NCBI GenBank assembly: GCA_016125355.1
Contig: WGLX01000017.1
Coordinates: 1 to 64,000, forward strand
Source: Actinomycetales bacterium
GTDB lineage: Bacteria > Actinomycetota > Actinomycetes > S36-B12
Length of the DNA: 64,000 nt
Direction of reading: 5' to 3'
Shown: positions 44,531 to 54,554 of the stretch, piece after piece
How the letters are laid out: every line of letters starts with the position of its first letter
Numbering within the stretch: position 1 is the first letter of the stretch
Made by a program: the position numbers and the translations under genes
The notes under the pieces: model-generated
Seen by the model: only the letters and a program-made list of their open reading frames with translations
Told to the model about the DNA's origin: nothing
The model's database searches: none

Positions 44531-45681
44531 CGCCGCCCCCGTTCGCGGATCAGTGCCAGGACGTGATCGCGGTCCTCGTCGACGTCGGGGGGCGCGGACG
44601 CGTAGGAGGGCGGCGTTGCCGAGTAGCGGACCGGGTTGGCCACCTGACGCTGCGGCTGCGACCGACGCCCATCGTCGATCTCCACGATCGGCTCGAGGCC
44701 GAGGCGCTCGGCGAGGGCGAACCCTTGGGCGATGTCGTTGATCGGGCCGCACGGGACACCGGCCGCCGTGAGGCGCTCCTGCCACGAGTCGGCGCCCGCG
44801 GAGGCCAGGCGGTCCGACAGAGCGGCATTCAGCTCCTCCCGGTGCGCGACCCGTGCCGGATTGGTGGCGAAGCGGGGATCGTCGGCGAGCTCGGAGCTGC
44901 CGAGCACGTTCACGAGGCGTCGGAACTGCCCGTCGTTCCCGACCGCCAGGATCATGGGCCGGTCGGCGGTGGCGTAGACCTCGTAGGGGGCGATCGACGG
45001 GTGGGCGTTGCCGAGGAGCCGGGGGACGGATCCGGCGCCGACGAACGCGGAGGCCTGGTTCACCAGGGAGGACTGCAAGGCGGACAGCAGCGTCACCTCG
45101 AGGTGCTGGCCCTCGCCGGTCGCGTCCCGGTGGTGCAGTGCCGCGAGGACACCGACCGCAGCATGCAGGCCGGTCAGCACGTCCACGAGCGCCACGCCTG
45201 CCTTCGTCGGCTCGCTCGTGCCGGTAATGCTCATGAGTCCGCCCATCGCCTGCACCAGCAGGTCGTAGCCGGGCAGGTCGGCCCCCGCGCCGGACCCGAA
45301 GCCGCTGATCGAGCAGTAGATGAGGCTGGGGTTCGCCTCCCGCAGCGCCGCGTGGTCGAGCCCGAAGCGGGCCAGGCCACCCGGGCGGTAGTTCTCGACG
45401 AGGACATCGGCGACCCGAGCCAGGTCGCCGGCCAGCTCGCGATCGGCGTCGTCGGACAGGTCGAGGGCGATGGAGGCCTTGTTGCGATTGACCGACTGGA
45501 AGTACGTCGACTGGCCGTCGGAGGCGAACGGCGGGCCCCATGCGCGGGTGTCATCACCGGCGCCGGGACGTTCGACCTTGACCACCGTCGCACCGAGGTC
45601 GCCGAGCAGCATCGTCGCGTACGGACCGGCGAGGACGCGCGAGAAGTCGGCCACCAGGATCCCGTCCAGCGCACCTCTCAC
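44527..45681 (-). CDS. Family III (CaiB/Frc) CoA-transferase
   Basis: This is a 384-aa family III CoA-transferase starting GILVADFSRVLAGPYATMLLGDLGATVVKVE. It continues ENYRPGGLARFGLDH, YCSISGFGSG and GVALVDVLTGLHAAVGVLAAL; the last holds the expected catalytic Asp. Next to gcdH it most likely transfers CoA to glutarate, as the succinyl-CoA:glutarate transferase does. The GTG start is six bases from a -10 hexamer, so the mRNA is probably leaderless. It is the first gene of the operon. Confidence 0.87.
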   Translation of the reverse strand: MRGALDGILVADFSRVLAGPYATMLLGDLGATVVKVERPGAGDDTRAWGPPFASDGQSTYFQSVNRNKASIALDLSDDADRELAGDLARVADVLVENYRPGGLARFGLDHAALREANPSLIYCSISGFGSGAGADLPGYDLLVQAMGGLMSITGTSEPTKAGVALVDVLTGLHAAVGVLAALHHRDATGEGQHLEVTLLSALQSSLVNQASAFVGAGSVPRLLGNAHPSIAPYEVYATADRPMILAVGNDGQFRRLVNVLGSSELADDPRFATNPARVAHREELNAALSDRLASAGADSWQERLTAAGVPCGPINDIAQGFALAERLGLEPIVEIDDGRRSQPQRQVANPVRYSATPPSYASAPPDVDEDRDHVLALIRERGRR

Positions 45682-45686
45682 CCGCA

Positions 45687-45717
45687 GATTGTATCCAATC
45701 CCCCCCCACGAGTTGAA
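45687..45717 (-). promoter_or_regulatory. Leaderless promoter with GntR operator
   Basis: The -35 TTCAAC (45712-45717) and -10 TACAAT (45688-45693) are separated by 18 bp, and the GTG follows six bases after the -10. The operator GATTGTATCCAATC (45687-45700) covers the -10. The -35 lies inside the left copy of the inverted repeat described below. Confidence 0.7.
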
Positions 45718-45762
45718 CCGCTTCCCGGCTCAATTCTGCAGAATTGAGCCGGGATCGCGGTC
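45707..45762. repeat. Inverted repeat, left copy
   Basis: This 56-bp sequence is identical in inverse orientation to 46131-46186. It contains a 30-bp perfect palindrome (45724-45753, CCCGGCTCAATTC-TGCA-GAATTGAGCCGGG). Beyond 45762 the similarity continues imperfectly to CACCGCTTCG at about 45786. The outer end copies the last codons of otsB. Confidence 0.9.
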
Positions 45763-45845
45763 GGTCTGCGCAATTGCACCGCTTCGACGGCCCGCCGCCG
45801 CACCGAAATGGCACGGAGAATCCCCTGCGACGCCACCGGACACCG

Positions 45846-46072
45846 TCAGTCCCGCGATGCCTTGCGCGCAACGAGGTACATCGGAAAGGCGATCAGCCAC
45901 AAGACGATGCAGGCGATCAGCCAGTGCTCGGGCCGGTCGACGGTGATCGGTCCCACGGTGGCGACGACGTCACGGCCCTGCGCCCGATGCTGCGCGGCAT
46001 CCCACGCCACCCAACATCCGTGGCCGCGACCACGACGAGGATCGCCATGGGGGCCAGGAGCAGCTGCTGCAT
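45846..46072 (-). pseudogene. Frameshifted small two-helix membrane protein
   Basis: From ATG 46072 (GGGAG upstream) the frame reads MQQLLLAPMAILVVVAATDVG, a membrane helix. Near 46010 the coding signal moves to another frame: AWDAAQHRAQGRDVVATVGP, then HWLIACIVLWLIAFPMYLVA and a short basic tail to TGA 45846. Adding one G in the GGG run at 46010-46012 would give one 75-aa protein with two helices. It is either a real frameshift mutation or a sequencing error. It is the only gene-like content between the two inverted repeats, and its function is unknown. Confidence 0.5.
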
Positions 46073-46130
46073 CCGGTCTCCCTCGCGTACCTCGACGATG
46101 GGTGGGCGAAGCGGTTCAGATCGTCATGAT

Positions 46131-46186
46131 GACCGCGATCCCGGCTCAATTCTGCAGAATTGAGCCGGGAAGCGGTTCAACTCGTG
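46131..46186. repeat. Inverted repeat, right copy (covers otsB 3' end)
   Basis: This is the exact inverse copy of 45707-45762, with the 30-bp palindrome at 46140-46169. The otsB stop codon (46177-46179) and its last codons lie within it. For otsB the palindrome can serve as a terminator hairpin directly after the stop, though no U-tract is present. Confidence 0.9.
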
Positions 46187-46941
46187 CGGGGGGCGCGGAG
46201 GGTTGCGAGGGCCTGGAGCAGGGAGACCACCTCGTCCGGGCCGGCGACCCGCCATGCCGCCCGCGACGGCCCGTCCCCCACCTTAACCCCGACGTCCCCG
46301 GCAGCGAGGGCGGCGAACGCATCCTCATCCGTCACGTCATCCCCCACGAACAGCGCCACGTCGGCGGCGGCCCGGTCCTTCAGCGCCTGCAACGCACGGC
46401 CCTTGCCCACCTGCACCACGGCGATCTCGATGACGTCCTTGCCCGTCGTCACGTGCACACCGGGCAGTGACCCCGGACCCTCGAGCACGGCGGCCAGCAC
46501 CTCGGGCTTGACCTCGTCCGGGACCCGACGGACGTGCACGGCGACGCTCGCCGGTTTCGTCTCGACGGCCGCGCCGTCGATCGGCTCCACGATGGCGGAG
46601 CACGCGCGGCTCACGCGGTCCAACAGCTTGCGGTCGTCGGCGCCGAGCCCATCGATCACGCCGGCCCGGAACTCGACGCCGTGGCTGCCCACCAACTGGA
46701 CGTGGGGCGGCATGCCGGCCACGGCCTCCAGCGCCTCGAGCGACCGGCCGGAGAGCACGGCGGCCACCGTTCCCGGCAGACCGCCCAGCCGATCGAGCAC
46801 GTCGACGGCGCCCGGCACCGGCCGTGCCGCTCCGGGATCGTCGACGAGGTGCGAGAGCGTGCCGTCGAAGTCACAGCACACGAGCAGCCGATCGGCGTCC
46901 GCGAGGCGGGCCAAGGACGCGGCGTCGGGTCCGGCGGTCAC
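46177..46941 (-). CDS. otsB: Trehalose-6-phosphate phosphatase
   Basis: OtsB dephosphorylates trehalose-6-phosphate to trehalose. This 254-aa HAD-type enzyme has CCDFDGTLSHLVDDP (DFDGT at 24-28), AAVLSGRSLEALEAVAG, VGSHGVEFRAG and the late motif ALFVGDDVTDEDAFAAL. GTG 46941 overlaps the otsA stop (GTGA); a longer start would lie inside otsA. Its 3' end is embedded in an inverted repeat that also occurs near 45.7 kb. Confidence 0.95.
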   Translation of the reverse strand: MTAGPDAASLARLADADRLLVCCDFDGTLSHLVDDPGAARPVPGAVDVLDRLGGLPGTVAAVLSGRSLEALEAVAGMPPHVQLVGSHGVEFRAGVIDGLGADDRKLLDRVSRACSAIVEPIDGAAVETKPASVAVHVRRVPDEVKPEVLAAVLEGPGSLPGVHVTTGKDVIEIAVVQVGKGRALQALKDRAAADVALFVGDDVTDEDAFAALAAGDVGVKVGDGPSRAAWRVAGPDEVVSLLQALATLRAPRTS

Positions 46942-48392
46942 GTCAGCGCACCGGAAAGGGTCGCGAGGAAGCTGCGTGCCCACCGGTCCACGTCATGCTC
47001 GAACACGTTCGTGCGCAGCCCCTCCATGCGCTCGCTGAGCTCCTCTGGGGTGGCCGTGGCCACGGCGCCGAGCGTGCGCTTGAGCTGGTCGAGGTCGTAG
47101 GGGTTGACGAGGAAGGCGTCGTGCAGCTGCTGGGCCGCCCCGGTGAACTCGCTGAGAACAACGGCCCCGGTGTTGTCGGTGCGGCAGGCCACGTACTCCT
47201 TGACGACGAGGTTCATGCCATCGCGCAGCGGTGTCACCAGCAGGGCATCGGCGGCCACGTACATCGCCACGAGCTCCTCACGCGAGACGGCCTGACGCAG
47301 GTAGTGGATGGCCGGATCGCCCACGCGGCCGAGATCACCGTTGACGCGGCCCACCACGAGCTCCACGTCGTCGCGGATCCGGCGGTACTCCTCGACGTTC
47401 TCCCGGCTCGGGATCGCCAGCTGGAGCATGGTCACCTGGTCCGCGTCGAGGATGCCGTCGCGCACGGCCTCGCCGAAGGCTCGCATCCGGATGTCGATGC
47501 CCTTGGTGTAGTCGAGTCGGTCGACCCCGAGGAAGATCAGTGGATAGTCGCCGAGCTCGCGCCTGATCTCCCGGGCGCGCGCCTGCACGGCGGGAGTCAT
47601 GGCGAGGGCCTCGAAGGACTTCGCATCGATGCCGATGGGGAAGCTGCCCACGCGGACGGTGCGGTAGCCGTGGGTCTCCGGCACCTCGACCCGATCGCCT
47701 CCGGGTCGCAGGGCAAGCAGGCGGCGGACTGCGGAGAGGAAGTTCTGGGCACTGGTGACGGTCTGGAACCCCACGAGATCCGCGCCGAGCAGGCCCTCGA
47801 GGATCTGACGCCGCCACGGCAACTGCGCGAACAGCTCCACGGGCGGGAACGGGATGTGCAGGAAGAACCCGATGCGCATGTCCGGTCGCTGCTCCCGCAG
47901 CAGACGCGGCACGAGCTGCAACTGGTAGTCGTGCACCCACACCACGCCATTCGGCGGCGCCGACTGGGCGCCCACGTCCGCGAACCGGCGGTTGACGTCC
48001 ACGTAGCGCTCGAACTCGTGGCGGTGGTAGATCGGAGTGGCCACGGCATCGTGGTACAGCGGCCAGATCGCACCGTTCGCGAGGCCCTCGTAGTAGTCAT
48101 GGACGTCGAGCTCGGTCAGTGGCACCTCGCCGATGCCGAGGCCGTCCAGCTCCTCCGGAAGACCCGGCGTCGCCTCGCCGCTCCCGCTGAGGTGCCCACT
48201 CCACCCGATCCACGTCGCCCGGGCGCCCTGGAGGGCGGGCTCGAGAGCGCTCACCAGCCCGCCCGGCGACCGCTGCCACGTCATGTCCGGACCCTCGCCG
48301 ACCGCCTCGATGGGCAGCCGGTTGGCCACGACGATGAGGTCCTGGGGGTCGGAGGTGGCGGTCACGGGGCCGGGAACGGGAGTCTGCGGCAT
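46938..48392 (-). CDS. otsA: Trehalose-6-phosphate synthase
   Basis: OtsA makes trehalose-6-phosphate from a nucleotide glucose and glucose-6-phosphate. This 484-aa GT20 enzyme has LIVVANRLPIEA at its start, SPGGLVSALEPAL, WVHDYQLQLVPRLLREQRPDMRIGFFLHIPFPPVELF, GVDRLDYTKGIDIRM, and TPLRDGMNLVVKEYVACR near the donor site. ATG 48392 places about 15 residues before the first strand. OtsA and OtsB together provide osmotic or desiccation protection. Confidence 0.95.
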   Translation of the reverse strand: MPQTPVPGPVTATSDPQDLIVVANRLPIEAVGEGPDMTWQRSPGGLVSALEPALQGARATWIGWSGHLSGSGEATPGLPEELDGLGIGEVPLTELDVHDYYEGLANGAIWPLYHDAVATPIYHRHEFERYVDVNRRFADVGAQSAPPNGVVWVHDYQLQLVPRLLREQRPDMRIGFFLHIPFPPVELFAQLPWRRQILEGLLGADLVGFQTVTSAQNFLSAVRRLLALRPGGDRVEVPETHGYRTVRVGSFPIGIDAKSFEALAMTPAVQARAREIRRELGDYPLIFLGVDRLDYTKGIDIRMRAFGEAVRDGILDADQVTMLQLAIPSRENVEEYRRIRDDVELVVGRVNGDLGRVGDPAIHYLRQAVSREELVAMYVAADALLVTPLRDGMNLVVKEYVACRTDNTGAVVLSEFTGAAQQLHDAFLVNPYDLDQLKRTLGAVATATPEELSERMEGLRTNVFEHDVDRWARSFLATLSGALT

Positions 48393-48491
48393 ACCGCCAT
48401 GCTCGCGCACGGTGCGCCACCCCCGGCGGGTGGTTCCGATACCCGGACGACTGGTCCGCACTACGGACGGGCAGCACGCCCGTCCGGTCGA

Positions 48492-50369
48492 TCAGTCCGA
48501 CTGGAGCAACGGCGTGATCGCCTCGAGGACCCGGACGTCCTCGATCGTGCTGGGCACCGGCTCGGGCCGGCCATCGGCGATCCCCCGCATCGTCCGGCGC
48601 AGGATCTTCCCCGACCGCGTCTTGGGCAGACCGGGCACGACCACGACCTCCTTGAGCGCCGCCACCGGGCCGATCTGCTCACGGACCGCGGCCACGATCT
48701 CGACCTCGATGTCGCGGGGATCCGCGGCCACTCCGGCCTTCAGGACGACGAAGGCGCGCGGCACCTGTCCCTTCAATGCGTCGTGCACGCCGATGACCGC
48801 GCACTCGGCCACCGCGGGGTGCGCGGCCACGACCGCCTCCATCGACCCGGTCGACAGCCGATGGCCGGCCACGTTGATGACATCGTCCGTTCGGCCCATC
48901 ACGTAGACGTAGCCGTCCTCGTCGAGGTAGCCGCCGTCACCCGTCGTGTAGTTGCCGGGGAACGCACTGAGGTACCCATCGATGTACCGCTGGTCGTCTC
49001 CCCACAGCGTCGGGAGCGTTCCCGGGGGCAGCGGCAGCCGGATGACGATGGCACCGTCCTGTCCGGCGGGCAGGTCCTCGCCCCGCGAGTCCACGACCCG
49101 CACGTCGTATCCCGGCACGGCGACCGTCGGCGAGCCGGGCTTGATGGGCATGGGCTCCAGCCCGCGGAGGTTCGCTGCGATGGGCCAGCCCGTCTCGGTC
49201 TGCCACCAGTTGTCGACGACCGGCACGCCGAGCCGCTCGCTGGCCCAGTGGTAGGTGTCGGGGTCGAGCCGCTCTCCTGCGAGGAAGAGGGTGCGCAAGG
49301 AGGCCAAGTCGTGCCGGCCGATGAGTGCACCGTCGGGATCCTCACGCTTGATGGCCCGGATCGCCGTGGGCGCGGTGAACAGGCCCGCCACCCCGTGCTC
49401 CGCGACGACGCGCCAGAAGGCGCCCGCATCGGGAGTGCCGACCGGCTTGCCCTCGTAGAGAACCGTCGTGGCTCCGGTGATCAGCGGTGCGTACACGATG
49501 TAGGAGTGACCGACGACCCAGCCCACGTCGGAGGCCGCCCACCATGTGTCGTCCGGCCCTATGCCGTAGACCTTGTCGAACGACCACGCCATCGCCACCG
49601 CATGGCCACCGTTGTCCCGCACGACGCCCTTGGGCTTCCCCGTCGTCCCCGACGTGTACAGGACGTAGAGCGGGTCGGTCGCCTTGACGGGCACGGCGTC
49701 ATGCGGAGCTGCGTGCGCCATCAGCTCCCGCCAGTCGTGATCGCGCTCCCCCATCGCGGCGACGGCCTCGGGGCGCTGCAGGATGACGCTGGCGGCCGGC
49801 ACATGGGTCGCCAGTCGCAGCGCCTCGTCGAGCAGCGGCTTGTAGGCGATCACCCGGGACGGCTCGATGCCGCAGCTGGCGGAGACGACCACGGTCGGCT
49901 GGGCGTCATCGATCCGCACCGCAAGCTCAGCCGGGGCGAAGCCGCCGAACACCACCGAATGCACGGCCCCGAGCCGGGCGGTCGCGAGCATCGCCACCAC
50001 AGCCTCCGGGATCATGGGCATGTAGATGAGGACCCGGTCACCCGTGCCGACCCCTAGATGCGCAAGGACCCCCGCGAAGCGGGACACCTCGTCGAGCAGC
50101 TCGGCATAGGTGATCCTCCGCTGGCTCCCGGTCACCGGGCTGTCGTAGACGATCGCGACCCGGTCGCCTCGACCAGCGTCGACATGTCGATCCACCGCGT
50201 TGACGCACGTATTGAGCCAGCCATCCGGGAACCATCGATACAGGGGGGCGTCGGAGTCGTCGATGCCGACGGTCGGCGGAGTCACCCAGTCGATGCGGCT
50301 CGTCTCGGCGAGCCAGAAGGCCGATGGATCGGCCAGGGCCGCATCGCGCACCCGCGCATAGTCACTCAC
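48492..50369 (-). CDS. prpE: Propionyl-CoA synthetase-like acyl-CoA synthetase
   Basis: This is a 625-aa ANL-superfamily ligase activating a short-chain acid via an acyl-AMP. Motifs include YDSPVTGSQRRITYAELLDEVSRFAGVL, LYVLYTSGTTGKPKG (P-loop), DVGWVVGHSYIVYAPL, WWQTETGWPI, GRTDDVINVAGHRLS and LPKTRSGKILRR (catalytic Lys). This set is typical of PrpE; acetyl-CoA synthetase is the alternative. The GTG start overlaps the K+ channel stop by one base. Confidence 0.9.
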   Translation of the reverse strand: MSDYARVRDAALADPSAFWLAETSRIDWVTPPTVGIDDSDAPLYRWFPDGWLNTCVNAVDRHVDAGRGDRVAIVYDSPVTGSQRRITYAELLDEVSRFAGVLAHLGVGTGDRVLIYMPMIPEAVVAMLATARLGAVHSVVFGGFAPAELAVRIDDAQPTVVVSASCGIEPSRVIAYKPLLDEALRLATHVPAASVILQRPEAVAAMGERDHDWRELMAHAAPHDAVPVKATDPLYVLYTSGTTGKPKGVVRDNGGHAVAMAWSFDKVYGIGPDDTWWAASDVGWVVGHSYIVYAPLITGATTVLYEGKPVGTPDAGAFWRVVAEHGVAGLFTAPTAIRAIKREDPDGALIGRHDLASLRTLFLAGERLDPDTYHWASERLGVPVVDNWWQTETGWPIAANLRGLEPMPIKPGSPTVAVPGYDVRVVDSRGEDLPAGQDGAIVIRLPLPPGTLPTLWGDDQRYIDGYLSAFPGNYTTGDGGYLDEDGYVYVMGRTDDVINVAGHRLSTGSMEAVVAAHPAVAECAVIGVHDALKGQVPRAFVVLKAGVAADPRDIEVEIVAAVREQIGPVAALKEVVVVPGLPKTRSGKILRRTMRGIADGRPEPVPSTIEDVRVLEAITPLLQSD

Positions 50370-50965
50370 TAGTCCTCCAGCACCTCGGCGGTCGTCTTCA
50401 TGTCCGGAGCCTCATGACGGGCCTGCAGCGCACTTCGTGCCGCGCCACCGATCACCTTGATTGCCACGCCGATGAAGGCGAGGTCAAGGGCCATCTGGAC
50501 CATGGTCACCGAGCGCGCCAGCGAGGTCACCGGGGTGATGTCCCCGAACCCGACCGTCGCCAGGACGGTCAGCGAGAAGTAGTAACCGGTGAACGCGTCG
50601 AGCGGCTCCGTGAAGGCGCCCCTGTCGTTCACGGAGATGAGGACGTAGAACATCGAGAAGATGGCGAGGAACATCGTCGCCACCAGGATCAGCGCCTCGA
50701 CCGCCCTCAGGGTCGGGAACTTGGCCTTGTAGACCGAGGACAGCTGTCGCCGGAAGTACCAGATGTACAGGCTCGTCATGACGATCGCCAGCACGAGCGG
50801 CACCGCGAAGCGGCCGTCCGGAACGTCCGGTAGCAGGGTCAGCATCAGCCCGATCAGGAGGAAGCTCAGCGCAACCCGGACGATCGTCCAGAACAGGGCG
50901 GTCAGGATCTCGGTCCTGCTGGGGCGGGCGCCGGGCATCGGCAGTCCTGGGGCCGGGGCGCTCAC
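50369..50965 (-). CDS. Two-helix pore potassium channel (Ion_trans_2)
   Basis: This is a 198-aa membrane protein. About four hydrophobic helices are present (23-45, 54-70, 90-111, 150-172). The selectivity filter TVGFGD is at residues 137-142 in SLTVLATVGFGDITP, between the last two helices. No cytoplasmic RCK/TrkA domain follows, so gating is not evident. The potassium preference rests on the filter sequence. It overlaps prpE by 1 bp, but a functional link is unclear. Confidence 0.87.
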   Translation of the reverse strand: MSAPAPGLPMPGARPSRTEILTALFWTIVRVALSFLLIGLMLTLLPDVPDGRFAVPLVLAIVMTSLYIWYFRRQLSSVYKAKFPTLRAVEALILVATMFLAIFSMFYVLISVNDRGAFTEPLDAFTGYYFSLTVLATVGFGDITPVTSLARSVTMVQMALDLAFIGVAIKVIGGAARSALQARHEAPDMKTTAEVLED

Positions 50966-51022
50966 CCGAGGCAGTCTGCCACTCGTGGGACCGATGTTGC
51001 ACTCGCTTCGGGCGCTGCGTCC

Positions 51023-52141
51023 TCACACGAGCGCGGCCAGCTGGCCGCAGGCGCCGTCGATCTCGCGCCCCCGGGTGTCCCGCACCGTGACCGCCACGCC
51101 CCGACGCTCGAGCGTCTGCACGAAAGCGCGCTCATCCTCCGGCCGCGAGGCCGTCCACTGGGAGCCGGGCGTCGGGTTGAGGGGAATGAGGTTCACGTGC
51201 GCGAGGTGGCCGACGAGCAGGTCAGCGAGCAGGTCCGCACGCCATGCCTGGTCGTTGACGTCCTTGATGAGGGCGTACTCGATGCTCACCCGCCGGTGGG
51301 TGCGCTCGGCGTAGTACCAGGCCGCCTCCATCACCTCGGCCACCTTCCACCGGGTGTTGACCGGCACGAGGGTGTCGCGCAGGCCGTCGTCCGGCGCATG
51401 CAGCGAGATGGCGAGGGTCACCGGCACGCCCTCGTCCGCGAGCTCCCGGATCCGCGGCACCAGGCCCACCGTGGAGACGGTGATGCCGCGCGCGCTCATC
51501 CCGAGGCCGGCGGGGACGGGATCGACGAGACGCCGCACCGCACCGACGACGGCCCGGTAGTTGGCCAGTGGCTCGCCCATCCCCATGAACACCACATTGG
51601 ATACGCGCCCCGGGCCACCCGGGATCGACCCGGTGTCCAAGGCGCGGGCGCCGGCGACCACCTGGTCGACGATCTCCGCCGTCGAGAGGTTGCGGGTCAG
51701 GCCACCTTGGCCGGTGGCGCAGAACGGGCAGTTCATGCCGCAGCCGGCCTGCGACGAGATGCACATGGTCACGCGGTCCGGATACCGCATGAGCACGCTC
51801 TCGACCAGGGCGCCGTCGTGCAGCCGCCACACGGCCTTGACGGTGGTGCCGTTGTCGCAGTCGATGGCCCGGACCGGCGTGAGCAGGGGGGGCAGCAGTC
51901 GCTCGCCGATGAGTTCCCGGGCATCGGCAGGCAGGTCGGTCCACGTCGAGGGATCCTCCTCGTGCCGGCCGAGGACGTGACGGGACACCTGATCGGCACG
52001 GAAGGCGGGAAGGCCGAGATCCACGACCGCAGCTCGACGCTCCTCGGGTGCCAGATCGAGCAGGTGGATCGGGGGCTTGCCGCGCCGTGGGGCCTCGAAG
52101 ACGAGTTCGCCCGGGCGCGGGGCACCACCGGAGGACGTCAT
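51023..52141 (-). CDS. rlmN: 23S rRNA (adenine-2503-C2) methyltransferase RlmN
   Basis: RlmN is a radical-SAM methylase of A2503 in 23S rRNA (and A37 in some tRNAs). The 372-aa protein has the 4Fe-4S triad Cys134, Cys138 and Cys141 in [18 protein letters not shown], and the methyl-carrying Cys365 in [23 protein letters not shown] and [17 protein letters not shown] are further family motifs. It lies 1 bp before cdsA, the standard actinobacterial order. Confidence 0.96.
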   Translation of the reverse strand: MTSSGGAPRPGELVFEAPRRGKPPIHLLDLAPEERRAAVVDLGLPAFRADQVSRHVLGRHEEDPSTWTDLPADARELIGERLLPPLLTPVRAIDCDNGTTVKAVWRLHDGALVESVLMRYPDRVTMCISSQAGCGMNCPFCATGQGGLTRNLSTAEIVDQVVAGARALDTGSIPGGPGRVSNVVFMGMGEPLANYRAVVGAVRRLVDPVPAGLGMSARGITVSTVGLVPRIRELADEGVPVTLAISLHAPDDGLRDTLVPVNTRWKVAEVMEAAWYYAERTHRRVSIEYALIKDVNDQAWRADLLADLLVGHLAHVNLIPLNPTPGSQWTASRPEDERAFVQTLERRGVAVTVRDTRGREIDGACGQLAALV

Positions 52142-52142
52142 C

Positions 52143-52994
52143 TCAGACTCCGGTGCCGCTGCCGAGGAACAGGGTGAACAATGCCCACGACGTGAACGCG
52201 TTCGGGATGAGCGAGTCGAATCGATCCATCATGCCGCCATGGCCGGGCAGGAAGGTGCCCATGTCCTTGACGCCGAGATCCCGCTTGATCGCGCTCTCCG
52301 CGAAGTCGCCGGCCGTGGCGGTCACCGTCATGACCAGGCCGGCGATCACGCCCTGCCACCACGGGGCATCGAAGATCAGCGCCCAGCACAGGGCCCCGAC
52401 GACGCCCTGCAGCAGCACCGAGCCGGCAAAGCCCTCCCACGACTTCTTGGGGCTGATGGTCGGTGCGATCGGATGCCTGCCGAACAGGACGCCGGCCGCG
52501 TATCCGCCGATGTCGTTCGAGATCGTGAGCAGGATGAACACGACGATGCGCTGTGGGCCGTTGTCCGCAGCGAGCGTCATCGCGAGGAAGCCCGCCATGA
52601 AGGGCAGGTAGACAATGGTGAAGACGCTGGCCGTCACATCCCGGACGTAGCCCTCGTAGCCGCGCCGGATGCGCCAGATCATCGCGGCCAGGATGGCGAT
52701 GCCGGTCGCCGCGATGAGGGCGATGGGTCCCCAGACGTAGGCCACGCTCGGCACGACGATGGTCGCCGCGTAGGCCGGCGTGCGCGCCACGCGCATGTTG
52801 GCGTGTGCGAAGGCCGCGATGATCTCGTAGACCGCGACCAGCATGGTGGCGACGATCACCGCGATGAAGAGCCACTTGTAGAAGATCAGGCTCAGGATGA
52901 CGACGACGCCGAGTGCCACCCCCGAGGCGATCGCGGCGGGGAGGTTGCGTCCTGCGCGTGGACGCTGCTCGGCGGACGGCTGGGCCTCACCCAT
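52143..52994 (-). CDS. cdsA: Phosphatidate cytidylyltransferase
   Basis: CdsA makes CDP-diacylglycerol for phospholipid synthesis. The 283-aa polytopic protein has about eight helices and the C-terminal CDS signature [60 protein letters not shown]. The first helix begins after a polar N-terminus near residue 20. It lies between frr (24 bp gap) and rlmN. Confidence 0.95.
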   Translation of the reverse strand: MGEAQPSAEQRPRAGRNLPAAIASGVALGVVVILSLIFYKWLFIAVIVATMLVAVYEIIAAFAHANMRVARTPAYAATIVVPSVAYVWGPIALIAATGIAILAAMIWRIRRGYEGYVRDVTASVFTIVYLPFMAGFLAMTLAADNGPQRIVVFILLTISNDIGGYAAGVLFGRHPIAPTISPKKSWEGFAGSVLLQGVVGALCWALIFDAPWWQGVIAGLVMTVTATAGDFAESAIKRDLGVKDMGTFLPGHGGMMDRFDSLIPNAFTSWALFTLFLGSGTGV

Positions 52995-53018
52995 GAGGCC
53001 CCTCGGGGCACATGCGGG

Positions 53019-53585
53019 TCAGACCTCGAGCAGTTCTGCTTCTTTGTGCTTGAGCAGCTCGTCGATGTGCTCGACGTGCTTGTGGGTCACGTCGTCGAGG
53101 TGCTTCTCGGCCCTCCGGACATCGTCCTCGCCGGCTTCGCCGTCCTTGACGAGCTTGTCGAGCGCATCCTTGGCATGGCGACGGATATTGCGGACGGACA
53201 CCCGCGCATCCTCCGCCTTGTGCTTGGCGACCTTGATGTACTCCTTGCGCCGCTCCTCGGTCAGCTGCGGAAGGTTGACGCGGATGATGGATCCGTCGTT
53301 GTTCGGGTTGATGCCCAGGTCGCTGTCGCGAAGTGCCTTCTCGACGGCGTGCATCGAGCCCTTGTCGTAGGGCGTGATGAGGATCATCCGGGCCTCAGGG
53401 ATCTGGATCGAGGCGAGCTGGTTCACCGGCGTGGGCGTGCCGTAGTAGTCGACCATCACCTTGTTGAACATCGCCGCGTTGGCTCGACCGGTACGGATGG
53501 TGGCGAAGTCCTCGCGGGCCACCGCGATCGCCTTGTCCATCTTCTCCTCGGCGTCGAGGAGGATGTCGTCGATCTGCTCGCTCAC
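53019..53585 (-). CDS. frr: Ribosome recycling factor
   Basis: RRF splits post-termination ribosomes with EF-G. The 188-aa protein has the full-length pattern: [86 protein letters not shown], and C-terminal coiled helices. It lies 13 bp after pyrH. The order pyrH-frr-cdsA is conserved across bacteria. Confidence 0.97.
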   Translation of the reverse strand: MSEQIDDILLDAEEKMDKAIAVAREDFATIRTGRANAAMFNKVMVDYYGTPTPVNQLASIQIPEARMILITPYDKGSMHAVEKALRDSDLGINPNNDGSIIRVNLPQLTEERRKEYIKVAKHKAEDARVSVRNIRRHAKDALDKLVKDGEAGEDDVRRAEKHLDDVTHKHVEHIDELLKHKEAELLEV

Positions 53586-53598
53586 GTCAGCTCCTTGT

Positions 53599-54534
<936 letters not shown>

Positions 54535-54554
<20 letters not shown>

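Noticed and set aside
45700-46190. Insertion sequence
   Set aside because: Inverted repeats are clear, but there is no transposase and no target-site duplication that I can see, so it is reported only as a repeat-bounded segment.
46824-50057. 1077-codon open frame on the plus strand opposite otsA and prpE
   Set aside because: Antisense shadow; its composition is typical of reversed high-GC codons and it has no motifs.
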